From: TMED112 sp964575305
GTDB lineage: Bacteria; Pseudomonadota; Gammaproteobacteria; Magnimaribacterales; TMED112
Length of the DNA stretch: 64,000 nt
NCBI GenBank assembly: GCA_964575305.1
Contig: CAZNPG010000003.1
Location: 1-64,000, forward strand
Reading direction: 5' to 3'
In this document: positions 8,493 to 17,699 of the stretch, piece after piece
Position numbering within the stretch: position 1 is the stretch's first letter
Layout of the letters: each line of letters starts with the position of its first letter
Notes under the pieces: generated by a model
What the model was told of the DNA's origin: nothing
Database searches by the model: none
The model's input: the letters and a program-made list of their open reading frames with translations, nothing else
Translations under genes and position numbers: made by a program

Positions 8493-8997
8493 ATCTTTTT
8501 TAGTTTTAATGATGGCTCTATTAGTTTTTCTAATAAGCACATTTACCGTATCTTTAATGCAAACCAATGAGATAGCACTTATTGAAAATCAAGAAGGCAA
8601 AAAACTTTATATATCAGAGGATTTATATGATCTTAATGGTAATAAGATTGCTGTTGAATCTCTCCTGGAAGGCAAAGTTCTTCTAAATGTATGGGCAAGC
8701 TGGTGTATAACATGTCTTGTTGAGCATCCATTCCTTAAAAAGGTAACAGAATCAAAAGACGTAAATTTAGTTGGTATCAATTATAAAGATCAAGATTTTA
8801 ATGCTAAAAAATATTTAATTGATAATGGGGACCCTTATAGCTTATCTATATATGATTTATCTGGAAATTTTTCTTTAAAATTAGGAGTCACTGGCGCACC
8901 AGAGACTTTCTTAGTAATAGATGGAGTAATTGTTAGTCACAGGATAGGTGAAGTGAATATGGAGGTTTGGAATGAAAAATTTGCTCAATATTTTTAA
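8482..8997 (+). CDS. ccmG: Periplasmic thioredoxin-like CcmG (DsbE)
   Basis: 171-aa membrane-anchored thioredoxin-fold protein that reduces apocytochrome c or CcmH before heme attachment. N-terminal anchor (FLVLMMALLVFLISTFTVSL), active site WASWCITC (C75, C78) and the cis-proline segment GVTGAPETFLVIDG. The CxxC dipeptide (IT) differs from the commoner acidic/proline-containing forms. Overlaps ccmF by 11 bases and ccmH by 26 bases. Electrons would come from the DsbD-like protein encoded at 53627-55570, which has the same WCITC sequence in its thioredoxin domain. Confidence 0.93.
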   Translation: MATRSFLVLMMALLVFLISTFTVSLMQTNEIALIENQEGKKLYISEDLYDLNGNKIAVESLLEGKVLLNVWASWCITCLVEHPFLKKVTESKDVNLVGINYKDQDFNAKKYLIDNGDPYSLSIYDLSGNFSLKLGVTGAPETFLVIDGVIVSHRIGEVNMEVWNEKFAQYF

Positions 8998-9364
8998 GTT
9001 GCTGATAGTTCTTTCACTTCCTCTTTCTTTTAGCGCTGAAAACCTATACGAAAATTTGAATGCTGAGGAGTTAAAAAGACTTAATTATTTATCTGATAAT
9101 ATTCGTTGCCCAAAATGTTCTTATGGCAACATAAGCAGTTCAAATGCTCCTATTTCTAAAGACCTAAAAGAGGAGATTGCTGGACTAATAAGAGAAGGCA
9201 ATACAAACGATGAAATTTTTGACCTGATGGAAAAACGATACGGCGATTATGTGATATTAAAAACTGATTTAAAGGATAATAAAACGTTATTTCTAGTCCC
9301 TTTAATGATCTTAATTATATCTATATTGCTTGTAACCACATATACTATTAAAAAATCTAAATGA
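8972..9364 (+). CDS. ccmH: Cytochrome c maturation protein CcmH (short form)
   Basis: 130 aa: signal/anchor helix, the LRCxxC-type motif as IRCPKC (C46, C49) followed by SSSNAPISKDLKEEI, and a C-terminal membrane helix (LFLVPLMILIISILLVTTYT). This is the CcmH/CycL/NrfF core. The TPR part that is fused in E. coli CcmH or separate as CcmI is absent: the next gene, starting in an ATGA overlap, is smc. Acts in the periplasm on apocytochrome CxxCH sites together with CcmF and CcmG. Confidence 0.93.
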   Translation: MKNLLNIFKLLIVLSLPLSFSAENLYENLNAEELKRLNYLSDNIRCPKCSYGNISSSNAPISKDLKEEIAGLIREGNTNDEIFDLMEKRYGDYVILKTDLKDNKTLFLVPLMILIISILLVTTYTIKKSK

Positions 9365-11571
9365 GACTTAAAAGCTTAAAATTAGCAGGGTTCAAAAGTT
9401 TTGTTGACCCAATTGAGATTGATTTTCCAGGAATCATGTGTGGGATTGTTGGCCCTAATGGATGTGGTAAATCGAACATCATAGATGCCATCAAATGGGT
9501 GAAAGGAGAACTTTCAGCAAAGAGCTTGAGAAGTGAAAGCTTGCAAGATGTTATCTTCAATGGTTCTGACTCAAGAAAACCAGTCAGCCATTGCTCAGTA
9601 GAACTTTCATTCGATAACTCAGAAAATTTCTTAGGTGGAGAATATCTAAAGTTTGATGAGGTTAGTGTTAAAAGAGAAATGGGGAGGGATGGTCAGTCTA
9701 CCTATTTCATTAACAATGCAGTAGCCCGAAGAAGAGACGTTCAAGACCTATTCCTTGGCACAGGGTTGGGTGGAAATAGTTATGCGATTATTGAGCAAGG
9801 AATAATATCAAGTCTAGTTGGTGCAAAACCAGAAGAGCTTCGAAGTTATGTGGAAGAAGCAGCCGGCATATCTAAATACAAAGAACGCAAAAGAGAAACA
9901 GAATCCAGAATAAGACGAACCTCTGAAAATATTTCGAGACTAAAAGATCTTGAAGATGAGGTAAAAAGATCAATTCGTAGATTAAAAGCAGAAGCAAATC
10001 TAACATCAAGATATAAGAAACTTCGAATCAAGGAGCAAGAATTTCAGAAGTTCATAGTAAATGATGATCTAAAAGCCTTGCTTACATCAATGAATGAGTC
10101 CCAAAAAGAAAATGATTCTATCGATAAAGACCTAGAAAAAATAGATGGCGACAGATTAAATTTTGTTGCAAAAAGGGATGTTGTAAAGACAAAACTAATG
10201 GAAGGGTTAAAGGAACTTGAAGAAGAACAAAGAAGTTTTTTTGAAGCAGGAGCAAAAATTTCATTGATAGAAGAAAAAGAAAGAACTGTAAATATACGAA
10301 TTAATGATCTTATTAACGAAGAAAAGAAAAATCTTGGAAATTTAGATGATTTGTCAAAAGAGCTTGGATCTTCAGCAAGCAAAATAGACGAGTTAGACAC
10401 AAAGGTCCTGAATCAAATTAAAACTGATGCAAAAAAAGCACTAGCTGAACTTGAATCTAAATTAACCAACAAAGATGAAGAAAATTTAACTGATAGTTTT
10501 AAAAGTTTTTGGCAGAAAGGCTATGAACATGGACAAGGCCAGAGTGGTGATGCTTCAGAAAAAATTGATGCTCTTAAGAAACAGTTCTTAGCAAGAAATA
10601 AACAAATCATTTCAGATATAGATGCTCTTAAAAAAGATCTTAATAAAGAGAAATCTGAACTTACAAGCTTCATTGAATTAAGAAAAAACCAAGAATTAAA
10701 AGTTATGGAACTTAAAGCCAGCCAAGATTCTTCTAATGAAGAGCTTCGAAACCTTGAATCAGAAATTACAAAATTAGAGACAGAAAAAGATCGTATTGTT
10801 CATCAAAGGAATGAAAAAGAACTTAATAAGAGAAGCATTGAAATAGATGTAAAAGAAAAACAAGAAAAACTTAACAGTTTTGAAGACATTAAAGATATTG
10901 AAGGAGAAAGGGCAGATATTGCATTAGATCTTGAAAAACTCCAGAAAAGAATTATGAATCTCGGCCCTATAAATTTTGCTGCACCTGAAACATTAGAAGC
11001 AGAAGTTCAGAGAAAAGAAGTTTTATCAGGACAAATTGAAGAGCTAGAAGTATCTCTAAATAAATTAGATGAAGCAATCAAAAAGATTGACCGTGAATCT
11101 AATAAATCATTTCATGATTGTCTTAATTCTGTAAATAAGCACCTTGAAGAAATGTTCCCTAAACTTTTTGGTGGGGGTTTCTGTAAACTTGATCTTATAG
11201 ACAAGACTGAAGATTCAGGTTTGTTGCTTATGGCTAGGTTGCCTGGTAAAAAGAATACAAAATTATCACAACTTTCAGGCGGTGAAAAAGCTCTAACTGC
11301 TTTGGCACTGGTTTTTTCATTGTTTTCAATTAATCCAGCACCTTTCTGTTTATTAGATGAGGTAGATGCCCCTCTTGATGATGAGAATACTGCAAGATTT
11401 ATCAATCTAGTGAATGAAATGTCAGAAAAAGTTCAGTTTATTTTTGTTACTCATAACAAAATTTCAATGGAAAAAAGCACACATCTACTTGGGGTTACAA
11501 TGAGAGATTTAGGCGTATCAAAAGTTGTATCTGTAGATGTTGAGCAAGCAATGGAGCTAGCACAATCTTGA
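9361..11571 (+). CDS. smc: SMC-type chromosome partition ATPase lacking the hinge domain
   Basis: 736 aa against about 1150-1200 aa for bacterial SMC. The N-terminal half-head is complete: Walker A GPNGCGKSN (31-39), DLFLGTGLGGNSYAIIEQG ending near 147, and VEEAAGISKYKERKRET. The C-terminal half-head is also complete: LGPINFAAPE, signature LSGGEK (638-643), Walker B FCLLDEVDAPLDD (D666, E667) and the switch region FIFVTHNK. Between them are only two coiled coils of about 200 residues (about 170-375 and 400-575), joined near 380-400 by a short glycine-containing linker (FWQKGYEHGQGQSGDAS). No hinge-fold sequence and no zinc-hook CxxC is visible. The open frame and intact heads argue against a pseudogene. 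Followed by zipA and ligA as in other gammaproteobacteria, which secures the orthology. Confidence 0.9.
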   Translation: MRLKSLKLAGFKSFVDPIEIDFPGIMCGIVGPNGCGKSNIIDAIKWVKGELSAKSLRSESLQDVIFNGSDSRKPVSHCSVELSFDNSENFLGGEYLKFDEVSVKREMGRDGQSTYFINNAVARRRDVQDLFLGTGLGGNSYAIIEQGIISSLVGAKPEELRSYVEEAAGISKYKERKRETESRIRRTSENISRLKDLEDEVKRSIRRLKAEANLTSRYKKLRIKEQEFQKFIVNDDLKALLTSMNESQKENDSIDKDLEKIDGDRLNFVAKRDVVKTKLMEGLKELEEEQRSFFEAGAKISLIEEKERTVNIRINDLINEEKKNLGNLDDLSKELGSSASKIDELDTKVLNQIKTDAKKALAELESKLTNKDEENLTDSFKSFWQKGYEHGQGQSGDASEKIDALKKQFLARNKQIISDIDALKKDLNKEKSELTSFIELRKNQELKVMELKASQDSSNEELRNLESEITKLETEKDRIVHQRNEKELNKRSIEIDVKEKQEKLNSFEDIKDIEGERADIALDLEKLQKRIMNLGPINFAAPETLEAEVQRKEVLSGQIEELEVSLNKLDEAIKKIDRESNKSFHDCLNSVNKHLEEMFPKLFGGGFCKLDLIDKTEDSGLLLMARLPGKKNTKLSQLSGGEKALTALALVFSLFSINPAPFCLLDEVDAPLDDENTARFINLVNEMSEKVQFIFVTHNKISMEKSTHLLGVTMRDLGVSKVVSVDVEQAMELAQS

Positions 11572-12209
11572 ACCCAATCTACCAATATATTATTTATGCA
11601 ATTTTCGCCTTAATTCTATTAGGCATACTGTCCTACAAGCTTTATAAAATTTACCAAGAAAGAGGTGATATTAAACTTTCAAAAAATTTGGGTGACAGTT
11701 TTAATTTTTTCAAAAAAGAAGAATCTTCTGATGGTGCTGAAGAGGAAGTTAATGAAGTTAGAACACCTAAACAAGCAGAACTTAATCTTACAGATGAAAA
11801 TGATGGAAAATTTATTGTCTTACACCTTGCTGCCAAACTAGATAATCAACCAGACCTCGATCTAATTAAACAAAAACTTTCTGTTAATGATTTAGTTTTT
11901 AAAGATGGTTATTTTGAATCGGAAGATTCTAGCAATCATAAAGGTTTTAAAATTTTGAATGGGGAACAGCCAGGAAGATTTAGTGAAGATATGGCAATTT
12001 CTTTAATGACAATCGTCCTTCATCTAAAAGGCCAAAGAAACGTAACTAAAACATTTGATCAAATGCTGAGTATTGGAAGAAAAATTTCAGAATCATTTGA
12101 GATGAAACTTTTAGATGATAATTTTAACTCTCTGTCAGAACAAACAATTAGCAATTATAAAGATACTGCTAGTAAGGTTGATTTGAAAACAGGTTCTTAT
12201 GTCAGTTAA
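11568..12209 (+). CDS. zipA: Cell division protein ZipA
   Basis: 213 aa with an N-terminal out-in membrane helix (YQYIIYAIFALILLGILSYKLY), a short charged linker and a C-terminal FtsZ-binding domain from about residue 82. Conserved pieces are FIVLHLAAK, the PGRFSEDMA loop and TFDQMLSIGRKISESF. ZipA anchors FtsZ at the inner membrane. The start is TTG, overlapping the smc stop as TTGA, with GGAG upstream at 11553-11556. The linker is much shorter than in E. coli ZipA (328 aa). Position between smc and ligA is the usual one. Confidence 0.85.
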   Translation: MNPIYQYIIYAIFALILLGILSYKLYKIYQERGDIKLSKNLGDSFNFFKKEESSDGAEEEVNEVRTPKQAELNLTDENDGKFIVLHLAAKLDNQPDLDLIKQKLSVNDLVFKDGYFESEDSSNHKGFKILNGEQPGRFSEDMAISLMTIVLHLKGQRNVTKTFDQMLSIGRKISESFEMKLLDDNFNSLSEQTISNYKDTASKVDLKTGSYVS

Positions 12210-14175
12210 AGATGAAATTAATAAATTAAAGAAAGAAATAGAAAGACATAATTTCTTATATCATACGGAAAGTAACCCAGAGATAAGTGATGCAGAGTAT
12301 GATGCACTTTATCAAAGACTAAAAGCACTAGAAACTCAGGAAGGTTCTAGCGAAGGTTCTCCTTCAAAAACTGTTGGCTCAAAACCTTCTAAAGGATTTG
12401 AAAAACATACCCATTTAAAACCAATGCTATCTCTTGCAAATGTTTTTAACCAAGAAGATTTCAGCAAATTTGAGGAAAGAATACAAAAAAGAATAGGTAC
12501 TCAAAAACTAGTTTATGCAGTAGAACCAAAATTTGATGGCATTGGTATTTCATTAACTTATGAGAACGGCAATCTAACGAAGGCTGTGACCAGAGGAGAT
12601 GGTGAAATTGGAGAAGTGGTGACTGAAAATATTAAGACCATTTCAAAGATACCACAGAATTTATCTTTCAATGTTCCTAAAGTAATCGAATTAAGGGGCG
12701 AGATATTCTTTAATTTAGACGATTTCAGTTTTATAAATAAAAATATTGAAAACTCAGGGGGTAAGGTATTCATTAACCCAAGAAATGCAGCAGCAGGCAC
12801 GCTCAGAAATCTAGATGTTGAAATTGTAAAACAAAGACCACTGAATATTTTTTTATATGCTCTTGGAGGCCATTCTGATGATTTTGAAATTAGTAGTCAT
12901 GAAGAGTTTCTAGAATTTTTAGAGAAGAATAATTTGCCAAGGAATGATTTAATCTCTTTTGGTGATTCTGCTGAAGCTGCTAAAGCAGTAAAGACAATTC
13001 TAGATTCAAGAGATTCATTAAATTATGAAATAGACGGAGCCGTAGTAAAGGTGAATGAATCAAAACTACAAGAAAAATTGGGATTTGTTTCTAAAGCTCC
13101 AAGATGGGCGGTGGCGTGGAAATTTCCAGCATCAGAAAAATACTCAAAAGTTAATGATGTTTTATTTTCTGTAGGTCGCACAGGCATAGTTACTCCTTAT
13201 GCCACTATAGAACCTGTTTTGATATCTGGTGCAAATATCTCAAATGTTACTTTGCATAATATGGATGAATTAAAAAGATTAGATATAAAAGTAAATGACA
13301 CAGTTCTAGTGAAAAGAGCTGGTGATGTAATACCACAAATTACCAAAGTTAATTTAGAGGTTCGTGATGGTTCTGAAACTCTAGTTAATATCCCAGTACA
13401 TTGCCCTTCATGTGGCAATACATTAAAAGCAGAAGGTCCATTTTTGCGATGTGATGCAGGCATGAAATGCCCCGATCAGTTATTTGGATATTTTGAGCAC
13501 TTTGTTTCTAGAAAAGCGATGAATATTGATGGATTAGGTTACAAAATAAATACACATCTAATCAATCTTGGTTATGTGAAACAAGTAGCAGACTTATTTA
13601 AATTAAAAAGATACGAAGATGAACTAAAAAGCTTAGAAGGATTTGGAGAAAAATCTATCGATAACCTTTTTGCAAGTATAGATAAATCAAGAAAGCCGAA
13701 GCTTGAAACTTTTATAAATTCATTGGGTATCCCTGAAGTTGGAGAAACTACAGCCTCATCTTTAGCTAGACATTTTAAAGAATTTGGCAATCTGAGAAGA
13801 GCATCATTTGAGGATTTAATGCAGCTTGATAGCATAGGGGAAATAGTGGCAAAAAATATTATTAAATTTTTTGAGAATGATCCGGTTGGAATTGATGCAT
13901 TGCTTAATGAAATTGAAATTGAAAATTTTGTTGCCTCAGTTGATAGCCATTTGGATGGACTTAGAATTGTAATAACAGGCTCATTTGAAAACTACAGCCG
14001 TGATGAGCTAAAAGATATAATCAAATCAAAAGGTGGAATACCATCCAGCAGCATAAGTTCAAATACTGATTTTTTAATTTATGGTGAAAAAGCTGGCTCA
14101 AAGTATAAAAAAGCTTTGGATCTTGGAATAGAATTAATTACTGAAACAAAACTAAATGAATTTTTAAAGATATGA
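12199..14175 (+). CDS. ligA: NAD+-dependent DNA ligase LigA
   Basis: 658 aa with the full domain series. The adenylation domain has the KxDG motif KFDG (K111), and the N-terminal Ia domain carries YHTESNPEISDAEYD. An OB fold follows (SVGRTGIVTPYATIEPV, VLVKRAGDVIPQI). Then come a four-cysteine zinc finger (CPSCG and CDAGMKC), HhH repeats (LEGFGEKSIDNLFASI, LDSIGEIVAKNI) and a C-terminal BRCT domain (LRIVITGSFENYSRDELKD). It seals nicks in replication and repair. Overlaps zipA by 11 bases and the next gene by 4 bases. Confidence 0.97.
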   Translation: MSVKDEINKLKKEIERHNFLYHTESNPEISDAEYDALYQRLKALETQEGSSEGSPSKTVGSKPSKGFEKHTHLKPMLSLANVFNQEDFSKFEERIQKRIGTQKLVYAVEPKFDGIGISLTYENGNLTKAVTRGDGEIGEVVTENIKTISKIPQNLSFNVPKVIELRGEIFFNLDDFSFINKNIENSGGKVFINPRNAAAGTLRNLDVEIVKQRPLNIFLYALGGHSDDFEISSHEEFLEFLEKNNLPRNDLISFGDSAEAAKAVKTILDSRDSLNYEIDGAVVKVNESKLQEKLGFVSKAPRWAVAWKFPASEKYSKVNDVLFSVGRTGIVTPYATIEPVLISGANISNVTLHNMDELKRLDIKVNDTVLVKRAGDVIPQITKVNLEVRDGSETLVNIPVHCPSCGNTLKAEGPFLRCDAGMKCPDQLFGYFEHFVSRKAMNIDGLGYKINTHLINLGYVKQVADLFKLKRYEDELKSLEGFGEKSIDNLFASIDKSRKPKLETFINSLGIPEVGETTASSLARHFKEFGNLRRASFEDLMQLDSIGEIVAKNIIKFFENDPVGIDALLNEIEIENFVASVDSHLDGLRIVITGSFENYSRDELKDIIKSKGGIPSSSISSNTDFLIYGEKAGSKYKKALDLGIELITETKLNEFLKI

Positions 14176-14768
14176 AAAAAGCACTAATACTTTTCACCTT
14201 AATCATTTTGACAGCTTGTGCAAATAGCATCCCAAGTAATCAGGATGATATTTGCGATATTCTTCAAGAAAATCCCAAGTGGGTAAATTCTTTAATGAGT
14301 GCAAAGAAAAAATGGAATGCAGATCCAAGTACTGTTATGGCAATTATTAGGCAAGAATCATCCTTTGATTCAAATGCTGCCCCTGACAGAGAAAAAATAC
14401 TAGGTTTTATTCCATGGAAAAGGCCAACAACAGCAAAAGGTTACTCTCAAGCAGTTGAAGGGACCTGGGAACAGTATCAGAAAGAAACTGGTCAGAATAG
14501 AGCAAATAGGACCAATTTTGATAATTCAGTTGATTTCATCGGTTGGTATCTTTCAAAAGCACCATCAGCGCGAATAAGGAGCTATGAGGTCGATAAACTT
14601 TACCTTGCTTATCATGAAGGATATGGCGGCTACAAAAGAAGAAGCTATAAAGATAAAGATTGGCTTTTAGATGTTGCAAAAAAAGTTAAGTACAATGCAG
14701 TCCGCTACGAGAGACAAATTAAGAACTGTCCTTTAAAAGAGTCAAAGAGTTTTTGGGATATTTTCTAA
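14172..14768 (+). CDS. Lipoprotein lytic transglycosylase-like (SLT domain)
   Basis: 198 aa. Lipoprotein signal peptide with lipobox LTAC (Cys16). The SLT/goose-lysozyme-like motif is VMAIIRQESSFDSNA, where the Glu is the expected catalytic acid, followed by AKGYSQAVEGTWEQY and LYLAYHEGYGGYKRRSYK. It probably cleaves peptidoglycan glycan strands from the outer membrane's inner face. Last gene of the ccm-smc-zipA-ligA chain (ATGA overlap with ligA) and convergent with the M16C peptidase gene (4-base overlap). Confidence 0.85.
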   Translation: MKKALILFTLIILTACANSIPSNQDDICDILQENPKWVNSLMSAKKKWNADPSTVMAIIRQESSFDSNAAPDREKILGFIPWKRPTTAKGYSQAVEGTWEQYQKETGQNRANRTNFDNSVDFIGWYLSKAPSARIRSYEVDKLYLAYHEGYGGYKRRSYKDKDWLLDVAKKVKYNAVRYERQIKNCPLKESKSFWDIF

Positions 14769-17647
14769 ATCCTTTTAATTAAAAAATCATGCTCTTCAGC
14801 AGTTTTTTCTAGATTTGGATTAATTATTGAGAACACACTATAAGGTTTATTTTTTAGACCAGTAGCAGCTTCCACTAAGTCATCTTTTGATACTGAGAAA
14901 ATATTTTTTCTGTATTCCTCTCTCATTTTCTGTGTCTTGCCTTCACCAGATAGCCTGTAGTCTTTGAATGCTTCTCCAGCAGGTGAGGAAGGCTTATCAA
15001 TATCGGATAACACAGATAATTTACTTTCAAGAATTACATCATCATCAAAGCTTCCAAGAGCTGCCCAGCTAAGTGCACTTTGGAAATCTTCAATTGTTTC
15101 TATGAACCTTGGATCTCTGTATGAGAAAAACTTAAATGTTCCTGTGAAAGGATCATAAGAAGCACCACCACCATAAGCACCGCCTTGCTCCCTGACTCTT
15201 TTATGAAGAAATTCATTTCTCAGAAGGCTAGACAGTATAAGGAATTTTGGTGATTCTTTAATGTCATAAAGTGGAGCATCTAATGACATAGCTGAAAAAT
15301 TCACTTGTGTATTTATTGGAAAAACAACCTTATTAAATGTTTTGGTAAATGGAACATCTATCTTACTTTGACCATCCTTTTTAAATTCAATTGATCTAAT
15401 TTCATTTATTTGGTCATTGTTGAGTTTGTTATTAGAAACAAACAATAATTCACTTTTCATAGCATCTAGCTTTTGATAGGTATTAGCTACTTTTTCTATC
15501 TCTTGTTTCATTAAATCATCTTGCTGTGTCACAAATGGTGCAAACTTTGATATTGCACTCAATCCACCAAGTGATTCTTGCACATGCGATAATTTATTGT
15601 GGCTTGCACTTGCACCTAACATTGCAAATCTATGACCATTTTCAACAATTGACTGTTGGAATCCCATAAAGTTTTGAAACATTAATTCTTTGATCCTTTC
15701 ATGGTGAGTAAAATCTGTTTTACCCAGTATTTCAAATATTAATTTTGTTGTCTCTGCAGTATTTTCAGGAAGAAACTTTGATGAAAGGGTGGTCTTACCC
15801 TTTAATTCTTCATTGCTATCGTAGTAGAAGTGATTGGAAACACTTATACCTCCAGAGAGACGTGAAATTTCTTTTTGCAGCTGAACATGATCTCTTTCGC
15901 CTGCTCCAACTTTACCTAGTAAAGCAGATAAGATCATCAAACTGTTTAATTCTTCTTGAGATTCTAGGTTCAGATCTTTGCTTACAGAATTATAAGTCAA
16001 CCCATTTGTTGGTTGCTCATAAAAAGTAGGTGAATAACCAAATGTAGTTAATTTTTTTGTTTTTGGAAAACTAATGGTTTTAGGGACATCATTTAATTCA
16101 AGTTTAGGCAAAACATCCTTATTAGGTATTGCATTTTGTCTGTCAGCTAACTCTTTGGAATCATTAACAAGATCTAATTTTTCTTTATTGCTCATTGAGG
16201 ATTTAATATTGTCTAGAATCTTTTTAAGCTCAGATTCTTTTTTGTTAATAAGTTCTGAATCTGGAACCATCTCAAGATCAACCCTGTGATTATTGGAGAC
16301 AAAAAACTTATCAACTAAATCTGTAAGGTAGCCATCTTTTTTAACATTCTCTCTAAGCTTGATTAGAGCTTCATCAACATTTGATAATTCCAAAGGATTT
16401 GCTTTATACAAGGCTCCAGGTGCCATAGAGAGTAAGATCTGGAGTCCATAGGGCATTGAATTTGATGAAATCTCTCTTCTGCTTAGCTCTAATTGATATA
16501 AGGCAGAAGATACTTGTTCATCAGAAAACCCATTTTTAATAATTGCTTTAAATGTTTTATCTAGGAGTTTTTTAAATTTATCTTGGCTGTTTTCTTCAGT
16601 ACCTTCGATCCCACAAATAAATACTAGATGTCTCATGCTGTCTTCAAGACCAAGAATCTGAGCTGGTGATTTTCCAATGTCATTTGATTCTAAAGCGCCA
16701 TAGAGTGGTGAGGATGAATTATCCATAAGTAGCAAGGAAACAAGATGTGCTTCAAGCAACTGATTAATATCAAAACTTTCCCCTAGTACCCAAGCCGTAT
16801 AATTTTGATGTCCTGATTGTTCTTTGGAAACGGGATTAAAGAGTTCTTTAGCTGAAACTGCTTTGCTAAATGGTTTTTGTTCTTCAACAATTTCTATATT
16901 TTTTTCTGCAATTTTTTTGAATTTTTTTGATATTTTTTTATCGATATAGGTCTGAATTTCTTTTGCATCTAGATCGCCCCATGTGAAGTATGTCGCATTT
17001 GATGGGTGATAAAACTTTTGATGAAAACTTTTTAAGTAATCATGAGTAAGTGACGTAATGTCTTCAGGTTCTCCACCACTATTATGTCTATAAGTTAGAT
17101 CTGGAAATAAGTTTCTTGTTAGAGCTTGCCAAGTAGTATTAGTAATATTGCTCATGGAGCCCTTCATCTCATTAAAAACGACTCCTTTATATTCCAGGTC
17201 TGAACTGCTTTTATCGAATTTAGAAAACTCAAGCCTATGGCCTTCTTGTTGAAAATCTTGTTTTTCTAAAAGCGGAAAATATACAGCATCTAGATAAACA
17301 TCCAATAGATTATAAAAATCTTTTTTACTTTGAGTGGCAAATGGATATGCAGTCCAATCACTGGCAGTAAAGGCATTCATGAATGTGCTCATTGATCTTC
17401 TTAACATCATGAAGAATGGATCTCTTACTTTAAATTTATCTGAGCCACACAAAGTTGTGTGTTCAAGAATATGGGCAACCCCAGATGAATCTTCTGGTAT
17501 AGTTCTGAACATAACCATGAAGACAAGTTCTTTTGAGTTATTTTTTAAATGTATGTGTTCAGAATTATATTCGTCGAGCGAATACCTTTCAGCGTTAAAG
17601 CCAAGTGAAGGGTTATTTTTTTTATCTAAAAGTTTATAGCTATCCAT
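14765..17647 (-). CDS. M16C zinc metallopeptidase (presequence-protease type)
   Basis: 960 aa, the length of PreP/M16C enzymes made of four half-domains. The inverted zinc motif HxxEH is HILEH (H59, E62, H63), and the third ligand Glu is expected in VVFNEMKGSMSN. The surrounding TLCGSDKFKVRDPFF and MNAFTASDWTAYPFA are hallmarks of the presequence-protease group. A REQGGAYGGGASYDP segment in the C-terminal half matches the substrate-cradling R-x-Y-type motif. No signal peptide, so it probably clears short peptides in the cytoplasm. Single gene, facing the lytic transglycosylase gene at its 3' end. Confidence 0.92.
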   Translation of the reverse strand: MDSYKLLDKKNNPSLGFNAERYSLDEYNSEHIHLKNNSKELVFMVMFRTIPEDSSGVAHILEHTTLCGSDKFKVRDPFFMMLRRSMSTFMNAFTASDWTAYPFATQSKKDFYNLLDVYLDAVYFPLLEKQDFQQEGHRLEFSKFDKSSSDLEYKGVVFNEMKGSMSNITNTTWQALTRNLFPDLTYRHNSGGEPEDITSLTHDYLKSFHQKFYHPSNATYFTWGDLDAKEIQTYIDKKISKKFKKIAEKNIEIVEEQKPFSKAVSAKELFNPVSKEQSGHQNYTAWVLGESFDINQLLEAHLVSLLLMDNSSSPLYGALESNDIGKSPAQILGLEDSMRHLVFICGIEGTEENSQDKFKKLLDKTFKAIIKNGFSDEQVSSALYQLELSRREISSNSMPYGLQILLSMAPGALYKANPLELSNVDEALIKLRENVKKDGYLTDLVDKFFVSNNHRVDLEMVPDSELINKKESELKKILDNIKSSMSNKEKLDLVNDSKELADRQNAIPNKDVLPKLELNDVPKTISFPKTKKLTTFGYSPTFYEQPTNGLTYNSVSKDLNLESQEELNSLMILSALLGKVGAGERDHVQLQKEISRLSGGISVSNHFYYDSNEELKGKTTLSSKFLPENTAETTKLIFEILGKTDFTHHERIKELMFQNFMGFQQSIVENGHRFAMLGASASHNKLSHVQESLGGLSAISKFAPFVTQQDDLMKQEIEKVANTYQKLDAMKSELLFVSNNKLNNDQINEIRSIEFKKDGQSKIDVPFTKTFNKVVFPINTQVNFSAMSLDAPLYDIKESPKFLILSSLLRNEFLHKRVREQGGAYGGGASYDPFTGTFKFFSYRDPRFIETIEDFQSALSWAALGSFDDDVILESKLSVLSDIDKPSSPAGEAFKDYRLSGEGKTQKMREEYRKNIFSVSKDDLVEAATGLKNKPYSVFSIINPNLEKTAEEHDFLIKRI

Positions 17648-17699
17648 CTTGAAAAATCTTAATTGAACTAATATATATAAATTAAGTCATAAATAAAGT

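Noticed and set aside
9361..11571. smc as a frameshifted or decayed pseudogene
   Set aside because: One open frame, both half-heads with all ATPase motifs, and translational coupling on both sides; the missing hinge is better treated as a real variant until relatives are checked.
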